DNA from: Palsa-189 sp963803735
Lineage (GTDB): Bacteria; Acidobacteriota; Terriglobia; Acidiferrales; UBA7541
Direction of reading: 5' to 3'
Assembly (NCBI GenBank): GCA_963803735.1
Contig: CAWDNV010000023.1
Coordinates: forward strand, 1-64,000
DNA length: 64,000 bases
Every line of letters begins with the position of its first letter. Within the stretch, counting starts at the first letter, position 1. The notes below the pieces were generated by a model, which worked only from the letters and a program-made list of their open reading frames with translations, ran no database searches and had not been told where the DNA came from. The translations under genes and the position numbers were made by a program. Below are positions 17,422 to 25,016 of the stretch, in pieces.

Positions 17422-18618
17422 ATGCGACAAATAATAAGGACCATTCGTGTAATAAGGACCATTCGTGCAACGCCCATCCGGTTCCTCGTGGCCTTTGTGG
17501 TGGCAGGCGTACCGGCCTGGGCGCAAAACGGCGGCCAGCCGCCAGCACAACAGACCCCACCACCGGCGCAGAAAGAGTTGATGGCGGAAGACGTGTACAA
17601 GAATATTCAGGTGCTGCGGGGCATTCCGGAGAACCAATTTCTTTCGACCATGGGTTTCTTTTCTGCCTCAATAGGCGAAAGCTGCGAATTTTGCCACGAC
17701 GACGAGACCAGTTGGGCAGGCTACGCCAAGGATAATGAGCACAAGCAGACCGCGCGCAAGATGGTCCTGATGATGAACGCCATCAATAAAAGTTATTTTG
17801 GCGGAAACCGCAAGCTAACGTGTTATTCGTGCCACCGCGGCACGGATTTCCCGAAGGTCACTCCAAACCTGGCGGAGCAATACAGCGCTCCCACCGTCGA
17901 TGAGCCGGACGTAATTACGGAACAAGCTTCAGGGGAGCCGTCGGGGGATCAAATTCTGGACAAGTACATCCAGGCGCTTGGCGGTGCGCAGAAGGTGGCC
18001 GCGATCACCAGCTTTGTCGCCAAAGGCACCTATCAGGGTTTTGCGGAACTCGACAAAAGCCCGATCGAAATCGCGGCTAAAGCTCCCGGGCAACGCGTGA
18101 CAATCATTCACACATCTAATGGTGACTGGACGACAACTTATGATGGCCGCGCAGGTTGGGTAGCAGAGCCGGGCAGGCCAGTGCCGCTGCTCGAACTGAC
18201 CGGGCAGTTTTTGGAGGCTGTCAAAGTGGACGCCGACCTCGCTTTCCCTGCGCGAATCAAGCAGAGCTTCACGCAGTGGCGCGTCGGATATCCGACCATG
18301 GTCAATGATCGAGAGGTCGAGGTGCTGCAGGGAAACAGCGGCGGGAATTTTCCGGTGAAGCTGTATTTTGACAAGGAATCGGGTCTTCTCGTGCGGCAGA
18401 TGCGTTATACGAATTCGCCTGTTGGGCTGAATCCGACACAGATTGACTATACGGATTATCGGGACGTCTCAGGCGTCAAAATGCCGTTCCGTTGGATGAC
18501 GACGTGGACAGACGGAAAAGCGAACACGGAATTAAGCGAAATCAAGGTAAATACGCCGGTCGCGAACGCTCAATTCGCCAAGCCGGCCCCAGCGGCGGCT
18601 AAACCTGCAGCCCGGTAG
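17422..18618 (+). CDS. Secreted reaction-centre-type cytochrome c fused to a lipoprotein-like C-terminal domain
   Basis: A 398-residue protein from ATG 17422. The Arg-rich n-region (RQIIRTIRVIRTIRA) and LVAFVVAGVPAWAQ form a signal peptide. The N-terminal domain resembles the photosynthetic reaction-centre cytochrome c subunit fold used widely in Acidobacteria: EDVYKNIQVLRGIPENQFLSTMGFF, CEFCH (88-92), then KMVLMMNAINKSYF and CYSCH (134-138). Residues about 170-390 (LDKYIQALGGAQKVAAITSF to the end) resemble an outer-membrane lipoprotein-sorting type beta fold. Starts at 17377 or 17395 are possible; none has a strong ribosome-binding site. An 18-bp tandem duplication lies in the leader. Confidence 0.85.
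   Translation: MRQIIRTIRVIRTIRATPIRFLVAFVVAGVPAWAQNGGQPPAQQTPPPAQKELMAEDVYKNIQVLRGIPENQFLSTMGFFSASIGESCEFCHDDETSWAGYAKDNEHKQTARKMVLMMNAINKSYFGGNRKLTCYSCHRGTDFPKVTPNLAEQYSAPTVDEPDVITEQASGEPSGDQILDKYIQALGGAQKVAAITSFVAKGTYQGFAELDKSPIEIAAKAPGQRVTIIHTSNGDWTTTYDGRAGWVAEPGRPVPLLELTGQFLEAVKVDADLAFPARIKQSFTQWRVGYPTMVNDREVEVLQGNSGGNFPVKLYFDKESGLLVRQMRYTNSPVGLNPTQIDYTDYRDVSGVKMPFRWMTTWTDGKANTELSEIKVNTPVANAQFAKPAPAAAKPAAR
17433..17467 (+). repeat. 18-bp tandem duplication in the leader of the cytochrome gene
   Basis: The 17 bases aataaggaccattcgtg occur at 17433-17449 and 17451-17467, separated by one base. In frame they encode IRTIRV then IRTIRA, adding two Arg to the signal-peptide n-region. Confidence 0.85.
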
Positions 18619-18753
18619 GTGGCTTAACTGTTTCGTTTCGGCACAGCAGAATGTTCTTGCAGTGGTGGTTCAATGTTAATACGCTCACGTAAGCAGATCG
18701 CCCTGACGAGTTTTTAGGCAGCGACTCTAACTCTCTCTCTGTGAAGGAGAAAC

Positions 18754-18948
18754 ATGAAGAAGCTACTGATGTTGGTTGTGACAGTTATGTTGGGAGCCAG
18801 CTTGGCTATGGCCCAGGGGACTAGCTCGACTGACAAGTCGACGACAACCACTACGACCAGCGCCAAGAAGGACAAGACCGCGAAGACCAAGAAGGCTAAG
18901 AAGCCTGCGAAGGCCTCCACGGAAAAGAAAGCGGATACAAGCAAATAG
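18754..18948 (+). CDS. Small secreted Lys/Thr-rich protein
   Basis: A 64-residue protein with a strong signal peptide (MKKLLMLVVTVMLGASLAMAQ) and a mature part made almost only of Lys, Thr, Ser, Ala and Asp. Such highly basic exported peptides could bind acidic polymers, but the role is unknown. GAAGGAGAAAC before the ATG and a strong terminator 25 bases after the stop both support a real gene with its own transcript. It has no recognised family. Confidence 0.72.
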   Translation: MKKLLMLVVTVMLGASLAMAQGTSSTDKSTTTTTTSAKKDKTAKTKKAKKPAKASTEKKADTSK

Positions 18949-18972
18949 TAAGTTTGCACTTTGTTTCCAGCG

Positions 18973-18998
18973 AAAAGCGGCCCTAGCGGCCGCTTTTT
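18973..18998 (+). terminator. Rho-independent terminator
   Basis: Ten-base stem AAAAGCGGCC (18973-18982) and GGCCGCTTTT (18988-18997) with a 5-base loop CTAGC and a run of T at 18994-18998. It ends the small Lys-rich gene. Confidence 0.9.
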
Positions 18999-19100
18999 GC
19001 TTTGGGGTCAATCCCGCCGCAGATTGAATGATTCCGGCTCTACGCGCTTAGTAAGTTGCAGTATGGCCCTTGTAATCCACGAGAAGCTATAAGCTTAGAA

Positions 19101-19268
19101 ATGAAGGCAAAGGCCCAGCAGAAAAGTCGCGGTAAGATCCGGCGTCAAAACCCCGTCTTTGAGGTTGAGGTAATCCCAGCGCCCACGATCATTTGGCACC
19201 CATCGGTTTCTCTCGAAAAGTTGATCTCCGATTTTGCCGAATATCAAGACTCGATCATAGTGAGCTAG
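19101..19268 (+). CDS. Possible small protein of unknown function
   Basis: A 55-residue open frame (MKAKAQQKSRGKIRR to the stop at 19268) with a basic N terminus and a coherent C-terminal half (PTIIWHPSVSLEKLISDFAEYQDS). The longer start at 19056 is less likely. There is no strong ribosome-binding site and no family I recognise; codon use is acceptable. Included with low confidence. Confidence 0.3.
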   Translation: MKAKAQQKSRGKIRRQNPVFEVEVIPAPTIIWHPSVSLEKLISDFAEYQDSIIVS

Positions 19269-19280
19269 CCCGCGCGGACC

Positions 19281-19985
19281 TCAATCCTTGGGATTTGTAG
19301 CGAAGATGGATAGCTCAGGCGTAAAGCCTCGATCATCCATTTCCAGCACCGCTTTCACCATATAAGCGATCTCTTCGCCGCGCAGCTTGGTGGCATTTTC
19401 CTTCTGTGGCAAGCCGGCCGTCGGATAGAAATTTGTCAGAACCTCGCTCGGGTTGATCAGAAAAACGCGAATGTTATAGCGGCGCAATTCCGCACGCCAA
19501 CACTCGGTCATTCCCCGCAAGGCAAATTTGCTTGCATAGTATGCGGTGCCATTGGGAGCGCCGCGCAAACTGGCAGTCGAGCCGATGTTTACGATGTTTC
19601 CGCGTTGGCGCGTGATGAAGTGTTTCGCCGCTTCCCGGCCCATGAGCATGGCCCCCGTCACGTTGGTCGCAAAAACGGCCTCAAAACTCGGACGATCAAA
19701 TTCAGCTAAGGGTTTGAACACGCCGACACCTGCATTGTTCACCAAAATATCCAGCTCGCCGAAAGCTTTGAGAACTTCGCGATAGGTCCGGTCCACGTCG
19801 GCCTCATTGGACACGTCTGCCACAATCGGCAGCGCTTTCAAAGTCTGAGCGGCCTCCGTAAGCCGGTCTTTGTGGCGTCCAGTGATGGCTATGCGCGCTC
19901 CGCTTTGGGCGAGCGCCTGGGCTATGGCGCGTCCGATGCCGCTGCTTCCGCCCGTAATCAGGGCCGTCGCGTTCTTGAGATTCAT
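19281..19985 (-). CDS. Short-chain dehydrogenase/reductase
   Basis: A 234-residue classical SDR. TGGSSGIGRA is the TGxxxGIG cofactor motif, DILVNNAGVGV the NNAG motif, the catalytic Ser is in IGSTASLRG and the YxxxK is in AYYASKFALRG. The residue after the second beta strand is in ITGRHKDR, so NADP(H) preference is likely. Substrate unknown. ATG 19985 follows CCGGAGGAG, an ideal ribosome-binding site; the longer frame to 20072 lacks one. It stands alone on the minus strand. Confidence 0.92.
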   Translation of the reverse strand: MNLKNATALITGGSSGIGRAIAQALAQSGARIAITGRHKDRLTEAAQTLKALPIVADVSNEADVDRTYREVLKAFGELDILVNNAGVGVFKPLAEFDRPSFEAVFATNVTGAMLMGREAAKHFITRQRGNIVNIGSTASLRGAPNGTAYYASKFALRGMTECWRAELRRYNIRVFLINPSEVLTNFYPTAGLPQKENATKLRGEEIAYMVKAVLEMDDRGFTPELSIFATNPKD

Positions 19986-20179
19986 TGCTCCTCCGGGAGA
20001 TCCGCCTTGGGCGGAATATCGAATAATAACATCAGCAAAAATAGCGCATTCACATTCCCGCCTGCACCGCATATCTTGCCGAGGCTGGCTGGTACCATTG
20101 GGACAGGTTCTCTGTATGACACGCGACGCTTACAAACTCGTCCCTTAAAGGGCGAAGAGCCATCAGAATAGTGGGTCAA

Positions 20180-21205
20180 ATGCGGACCGATACTACAGAC
20201 CGGCATAATTTCAGCTCGCGCCTTGCCGTGTTTCTGCGGGCGTTGCTTCTGATATCGGTCGTTTGGACGTACGGCCATGCGCAGCAACCGACTCAGCCTG
20301 CTGCTCCGCCGCCTGAGCCTCCGCCGCCGCAAAATACTCCCGAACCGCCGCTACAAAGCGCCTACACAATCCAGAGGAGCGTGGATCTGGTTGTTCTCCA
20401 CGTGTCGGTAACGGATGAGCGCGGACAGTTTGTGCCGGGACTCAAAGAAGAAAACTTCCGCGTTTTCGAAGACGATTCCGAACAAAAAATCTCCCTTTTG
20501 CGCCAGGAAGACGCGCCCGTGAGTATGGGTTTGCTGATCGACAACAGCGGCAGCATGGCGGACAAGCTCGAAAAAGTGAATGCCGCGGCACTAACCTTCG
20601 TCAAGACCAGCAATCCCGAAGACGAAGTTTTTGTCGCTCACTTCAACGACAAATACACTTTCGATCGCGACTTCACCAATGACGTCGGCGAGTTGAAAAA
20701 GGCCCTGGAGCAAGCCGATCCCGATAGCAGCACGGCCCTTTATGACGCCACCGCTACCTCACTGGATCGCCTGAAGAGGGGCTATTTGGACAAGAAAGTT
20801 CTGCTGATCGTGAGCGATGGTGAAGATAACTCCAGCCAGCGCAGCCTGGACGCTGCGCTGCACGAAGCACAAAGATCGAGCGCTTTGATCTACGCCGTCG
20901 GGTTGCTCAGAGAAGAAAAGCCCGAATCGGCGGAGCGTGATCGGCAGGCACTGCTGGCGTTGACCCGCGCGACGGGTGGTTCGGCCCACTTTCCACAAAA
21001 TTTGGAAGATGTGGAGTTTACCTGTGCTCAAATTGCGCGCGACATTCGGCACCAATACACTCTCGCCTACTATCCGACCAATACGCGCAAAGATGGCTCT
21101 TTTCGTTCTGTGCGCGTGCAGATTGTTCCGCCGCCTGGAGGCGGAAACATCTCCGCACGGACGCGCACCGGTTATTTTGCGCAGCATCTTTCCGCGGGCA
21201 ATTAA
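20180..21205 (+). CDS. Secreted VWFA-related Acidobacterial-type protein
   Basis: A 341-residue exported protein with a signal segment (RLAVFLRALLLISVVWTYGHAQQ), a Pro-rich linker, and a VWA domain. The segment VDLVVLHVSVTDERGQFVPGLKEENFRVFEDD before the VWA fold is typical of the VWFA-related family of Acidobacteria. The metal-ion site is intact: LLIDNSGSMADK (DxSxS type), and LIVSDGEDNSSQ near the third loop. VWA domains bind protein partners through Mg2+; the ligand is unknown. GTG at 20171 is an alternative start. A paralogue with a degenerate site is at 60988-62091. Confidence 0.88.
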   Translation: MRTDTTDRHNFSSRLAVFLRALLLISVVWTYGHAQQPTQPAAPPPEPPPPQNTPEPPLQSAYTIQRSVDLVVLHVSVTDERGQFVPGLKEENFRVFEDDSEQKISLLRQEDAPVSMGLLIDNSGSMADKLEKVNAAALTFVKTSNPEDEVFVAHFNDKYTFDRDFTNDVGELKKALEQADPDSSTALYDATATSLDRLKRGYLDKKVLLIVSDGEDNSSQRSLDAALHEAQRSSALIYAVGLLREEKPESAERDRQALLALTRATGGSAHFPQNLEDVEFTCAQIARDIRHQYTLAYYPTNTRKDGSFRSVRVQIVPPPGGGNISARTRTGYFAQHLSAGN

Positions 21206-21346
21206 CCTCACTGCCGCAAATCTCATTTGGCTCGGCAACGCTGAAAAGCTGACAGGTGGGTGAGTCGTCAATTTACACTGACGTGTTATACTGCCGCTGC
21301 TCTTTACGGATAAAATTTGAGCGCATTTTCGATTTGGAGGTTTTGA

Positions 21347-21898
21347 ATGAAACGCATTGCTTTGTTTGCCCTCGGTGTAATGGCACTTTCGTTCCCCGCA
21401 CTGGCACAAGCCCAGGACGACCCTGCCATCGCGAAAGCGGTACTGGCCGCCCCGGCCCAACTGCGCGATGGGGCTACCGTGATCAAGTGGAAGCCCGACT
21501 TCACCTACGACACATTGAAAAAAGGCACCAGCCGTCTTGTGTGCTACGACCGATCGGGTTTGCCCGAGCAGCAGGCGTTCTCCATTGAGTGCACCAGCGT
21601 CGCCAACCTGGATCGCGTGGCTCAGAATCTGAAGGCCGAAGCACTTGGCGACAAGGCCAAGACGCAAGCGATGCTCGATGCCGAGGAAAAGGACGGAAGC
21701 CGCATCAAGCCGGAATTTGGATCGGTCTGGTATCACATGATGGGCGCCGACCAGGAGCATGCGCGCATGCACATGACCATTGCCGTGCCGGGCGCCACGA
21801 GTCAGTCAATGGGGCTGGCGGACAAAGCGGGGCAGGGCACCGTGTGGATTATGAATGCGGGCACTTCGACTGCTCATCTCATGACGCCGGGCGAATAG
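21347..21898 (+). CDS. Secreted protein of unknown function
   Basis: A 183-residue protein with signal peptide (MKRIALFALGVMALSFPALAQAQ). I do not recognise the family. Visible features are VIKWKPDFTYDTLKKGTSRLVCYDRSGLPEQQAFSIECTS with two Cys likely forming a disulfide, and a His/Met-rich stretch (VWYHMMGADQEHARMHMTIAVPG) that could bind metal. TTTGGAGG before the ATG supports the start. It stands between the VWA gene and a small secreted protein on the same strand. Confidence 0.7.
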   Translation: MKRIALFALGVMALSFPALAQAQDDPAIAKAVLAAPAQLRDGATVIKWKPDFTYDTLKKGTSRLVCYDRSGLPEQQAFSIECTSVANLDRVAQNLKAEALGDKAKTQAMLDAEEKDGSRIKPEFGSVWYHMMGADQEHARMHMTIAVPGATSQSMGLADKAGQGTVWIMNAGTSTAHLMTPGE

Positions 21899-22041
21899 AC
21901 GCCTCGAAGCGATAAATTACAATGGTCTCTCGTTGACCCCGCGTCGCCCGGAATTGGCGGCGGCGCGGTAGCCGCGTTTAGGATCGCGCTTGTTCCGCAA
22001 GTGCAAAATCGATCTGCACTGAGCATCGTGGGGCGAGGCAT

Positions 22042-22069
22042 CACTTTATGAAGTCCACTTTATGAAGTC
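22042..22069 (+). repeat. 14-bp tandem duplication across a start codon
   Basis: The unit cactttatgaagtc occurs twice without spacer (22042-22055 and 22056-22069). Each copy holds an ATG: the first (22048) opens a five-codon frame whose TGA overlaps the second ATG (22062), which starts the real gene. The GAGG at 22035-22038 is well spaced for the first ATG only. Confidence 0.85.
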
Positions 22070-22400
22070 TCTGGCCTCTGGTGTTTTTCTAGCTCTGCTC
22101 GCTATCGCGGCGCTCACCGCCGCTGCTGACAAGCAGACCTTCACCGGCACCATCACCGACGATATGTGCCCCAAAGCAGATCATTCCCAAATGCAAATGG
22201 GGCCAACGGACGCCGCCTGCGCTATGGCGTGCGTCAGCGTCCATGGCGCGTCATACCTTCTGTACGACGGCAAGAACGCCTACATGCTGAGTGACCAGCG
22301 TCAGGCGGAAAAATTCGCGGCGAAAAAGGTGAAGGTCACAGGCACGCTGGACACGAAGACGAAAACGATCCAGGTGGACTCGATTAGCGCTGCAAAATGA
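22062..22400 (+). CDS. Small secreted protein, DUF5818-like
   Basis: A 112-residue protein with signal peptide (LASGVFLALLAIAALTAAA) and an OB-like beta domain: FTGTITDDMCPKADHSQMQMGPTDAACAMACVSVHGASYLLYDGKNAYMLSDQ then KKVKVTGTLDTKTKTIQVDSI. Three Cys (DDMCP, AACAMAC) and the pattern resemble small DUF5818-type exported proteins of Acidobacteria; function unknown. The ribosome-binding site is 23 bases away because of a 14-bp duplication, so translation may depend on the overlapping five-codon leader frame. Confidence 0.72.
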   Translation: MKSLASGVFLALLAIAALTAAADKQTFTGTITDDMCPKADHSQMQMGPTDAACAMACVSVHGASYLLYDGKNAYMLSDQRQAEKFAAKKVKVTGTLDTKTKTIQVDSISAAK

Positions 22401-22532
22401 ACCGCGAATGTCTTGGCCGCGGTCCGCAAAATGTGAGTTTGTGAGTGCGTTTCGTCTAAGCGTTGCCGCATTAGGCTGGCAAAACGGGCCGGTGCTTGCT
22501 TTAAACTAGCAGCGACCGTAGAATTTTAGATA

Positions 22533-22916
22533 ATGACTTTGGAGCTGAAGGACGACTCCGAGTGGCAGGAGAAGGCGATTAACTCTTCCTTGCACCTGCG
22601 CAAGTGCCTCGCGCCTTTTGTTAGAGGCGCGTTGTTTGCGCTGCTCCTGTTTGCAGTACCCACGCTCACGACGCTGGCAAAAAATAGTTGGTATTTACCG
22701 CAATCAAACCCTGTTCATTATCTGAACATCGCGAGCAAGATGCGGGTGCCCCAAGTTGCCGTCGTTTTGAATAAGGCGCCGCTGCAGCCGATCGCGATGT
22801 TGATTCCGGCGCCGGAAGTCATCCGAAGCACGCGTGAGCCTGATTGGCAGCCTCCTAAGCCTTCGATCGGCGTAACCGTAGCTCTGCAGCATCGATCCCC
22901 CCCGTCTTCCCTCTAG
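22533..22916 (+). CDS. Hypothetical protein with one membrane or signal segment
   Basis: A 127-residue frame. Residues about 28-49 (PFVRGALFALLLFAVPTLTTLAK) are a hydrophobic segment after a charged N terminus; the rest has a Pro-rich, extended character (LIPAPEVIRSTREPDWQPPKPSIGVTVAL). No family recognised. No strong ribosome-binding site is visible before the ATG. It precedes the RraA-RND operon by 62 bases and may be transcribed with it. Confidence 0.45.
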   Translation: MTLELKDDSEWQEKAINSSLHLRKCLAPFVRGALFALLLFAVPTLTTLAKNSWYLPQSNPVHYLNIASKMRVPQVAVVLNKAPLQPIAMLIPAPEVIRSTREPDWQPPKPSIGVTVALQHRSPPSSL

Positions 22917-22978
22917 CTTTCCGCCTTTTTTCCAAAAATAGCCTTAGCACCGTGGTGTGATTTCTGGCTTCTCTAATC

Positions 22979-23725
22979 GTGTCGCATATTCGAGAGACTA
23001 TGGATCAGATAAGAAACGCGAGTCGCCTGATGCCAGCTTTATTGGATGAGTTGCGTCAGTTCAGCACGTGTGTGACGGCGAGCGCCATCGAAACGTTCGG
23101 CGAGCGCCTCGCCAATACGGGCTTTGCAAATTCAAGCATTCGCTGCCAATTCAAAGAGCTTCCCGCAGTGGTGGGATACGCGGCTACGGCACGTATCCGC
23201 AGCGCGAATCCACCAATGGACAGCCGCGGCTATTTTTATTACGACCGCGCGGACTGGTGGAATCAGATTCTGACCATTCCCGCGCCGCGAATCGTGGTTA
23301 TCGAAGATCTCGACGACCCCGCGGGATTGGGAGCGTTTGTTGGCGCCGTCCACGCAAACATTCTGCGCGCGCTCGGCTGCGTAGCACTGGTGACCAACGG
23401 AAGCGTGCGTGACGTCCCCGATATCCGGCCGACCGGCTTTCAGGTATTTGCCGCTAACGTGGCAGTCTCACACGCATATGCCCATGTGTTCGATTTCGGG
23501 AGCGCCGTGCGCGTAGGGGGATTGAATATCTCGCCGGGCGAACTCGTCCAAGGCGATCTACATGGCGTGCAAACGATACCCCTGGAAATCGCCGATAGGG
23601 TTCCTGCCAAGGCTCGCGATATTCTAAAGCGAAGAAAACGGCTTATAGATCTGTGCCGCTCTGGTGATTTTTCCCTGGAAAAGCTCCAAGAGCTCATAAG
23701 GCAAGAAGAGGAAACAAAGTTATGA
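22979..23725 (+). CDS. RraA-like family protein heading an efflux operon
   Basis: A 248-residue protein of the RraA/HMG-aldolase-like fold. The signature GSVRDVPDIRPTGFQVFA holds the Arg-Asp of the family, and GELVQGDLHGVQTIPLEIA its second conserved block (GDxxGV-x-x-IP). Members include the RNase E inhibitor RraA and 4-hydroxy-4-methyl-2-oxoglutarate aldolases; the length (RraA itself is about 160 residues) favours the aldolase-like or uncharacterised long form. GTG 22979 or ATG 23000 may be the start. Its stop overlaps the next ATG (ATGA at 23722-23725), so it is translationally coupled to an RND adaptor gene, an unusual pairing. Confidence 0.8.
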   Translation: MSHIRETMDQIRNASRLMPALLDELRQFSTCVTASAIETFGERLANTGFANSSIRCQFKELPAVVGYAATARIRSANPPMDSRGYFYYDRADWWNQILTIPAPRIVVIEDLDDPAGLGAFVGAVHANILRALGCVALVTNGSVRDVPDIRPTGFQVFAANVAVSHAYAHVFDFGSAVRVGGLNISPGELVQGDLHGVQTIPLEIADRVPAKARDILKRRKRLIDLCRSGDFSLEKLQELIRQEEETKL

Positions 23726-23868
23726 TTAGTCCTGCCGATCCGAAAAAAGACGCGTTGCATAGCGAGAATGTCTCGCGAGAGCCCAGCGAGATTGTCTCGG
23801 CTTCTAAACTGCCTCATTGGCCTCTGCTGGCATTTCTGACGTGCCTGTGCTTTTCGCTGGCTGCGCCC
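23722..23868 (+). pseudogene. N-terminal fragment of the RND adaptor gene (before a frameshift)
   Basis: This frame starts at the ATG overlapping the RraA-like stop and encodes about 46 residues ending HWPLLAFLTCLCFSL, a lipoprotein-type signal. The next frame then continues GCARTGKVDAAAS. Adding one G to the GG at 23859-23860 would give FSLGCARTGKV, a proper lipobox, and restore one continuous adaptor gene. It is therefore not a separate gene. Confidence 0.6.
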
Positions 23869-25013
23869 GAACGGGCAAAGTGGATGCGGCTGCCAGCGCC
23901 CCCGTGGTTGCCGTCGTCACGGTTGCGCGCCACGATCTTTCGAACACGCTGGAAATTGCTTCTGAATTCGAGCCTTACCAGGAGATAGAGGTTTATGCCA
24001 AAGTCTCCGGATATATTCAGAAGCTCTACGTGGATTGGGGCACTCACGTCAAGGAAGGGCAGCCGCTGGCGGATCTGGAGATTCCGGAACTACAGCAGCA
24101 ACTGCAGGAAGACCAAGCTACCATCCACCGCAATGAGAGTGAGTTGGACCGCGCTCACGAGGAACTCAACCGAGCAACCTCCGCCTATAAAGTCGCTCAT
24201 CTGACTTACTCACGTCTGGCCGACGTGCAGAAATCCCAGCCAGGACTGATTGCCCAGCAAGACATCGACGTTTCTGAAGGAAAGGACGTGGAAGCCAACG
24301 CCGGAGTCTCCGCCGCCAAGGACGCCCTCGCATCGGCGGAACAGGCCATCGCAGCAGCGAAAGCGACGCTGGATAAAGACAAGGCGCTTTACTCCTATTC
24401 TCACATAGCCGCGCCTTTCGAAGGTGTGGTGACCCGCCTGTACGCATACAAGGGAGCCCTTTTGCCCGGGGGGACCTCCTCGAACATTGGTACTCAGGCG
24501 CTCTGCCGCCTATCGCAAAACAATCTCCTTCGTCTAGTGATTCCCGTACCCGAAAGAGCCGTGCCCGATCTTCACCTGGGTGAAAAAATTGACGTCAAAA
24601 TATCTTCAACAGGGAAGAACTTTACGGGAAAGGTCATTCGCGTCTCCGATCAAATCGACATGCAAACCCGCACCATGCACACCGAAGTGGAAGTGCCCAA
24701 TCCGAGTTACGAACTCATACCCGGAATGTACGCTTCTGCAGAAATCCCTTTGCAGACAGCTCAGAACGCGCTGACCCTGCCAACTCAAGCTGTTCAGCCT
24801 AACGGGGCCGATAAGGGGACCGTCCTGTTCGTAAACAGCGCCAATCAGATCGAGCGACGCACCGTCACGCTTGGCCTGCAGACGGGAACGCAAGTCGAGA
24901 TCGTCTCGGGCCTGAATGAAAATGATCGCGTGATTTTTGGATCTCAGGGCCAGTATCAGCCGGGTGAGCTGGTCTCCCCGAAAGTCGTCGAGGCTCAAGG
25001 AATGGAGCAGTAA
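23817..25013 (+). CDS. RND efflux periplasmic adaptor (HlyD/MFP family)
   Basis: This is the main part of a membrane-fusion protein of about 400 residues linking the inner-membrane RND pump to a TolC-type channel. Features in order: lipoyl half EPYQEIEVYAKVSGYIQKLYVDWGTHVKEGQPLADLEIPE, an alpha-hairpin coiled coil (about residues 90-190), second lipoyl half YSHIAAPFEGVVTRLYAYKGALL, and beta-barrel and membrane-proximal domains ending GLNENDRVIFGSQGQ. The listed start at 23817 is only the in-frame one; the true N terminus is at 23722 in another frame (see the fragment entry). The pump gene starts four bases after the stop. Confidence 0.9.
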   Translation: MASAGISDVPVLFAGCARTGKVDAAASAPVVAVVTVARHDLSNTLEIASEFEPYQEIEVYAKVSGYIQKLYVDWGTHVKEGQPLADLEIPELQQQLQEDQATIHRNESELDRAHEELNRATSAYKVAHLTYSRLADVQKSQPGLIAQQDIDVSEGKDVEANAGVSAAKDALASAEQAIAAAKATLDKDKALYSYSHIAAPFEGVVTRLYAYKGALLPGGTSSNIGTQALCRLSQNNLLRLVIPVPERAVPDLHLGEKIDVKISSTGKNFTGKVIRVSDQIDMQTRTMHTEVEVPNPSYELIPGMYASAEIPLQTAQNALTLPTQAVQPNGADKGTVLFVNSANQIERRTVTLGLQTGTQVEIVSGLNENDRVIFGSQGQYQPGELVSPKVVEAQGMEQ

Positions 25014-25016
25014 CCC

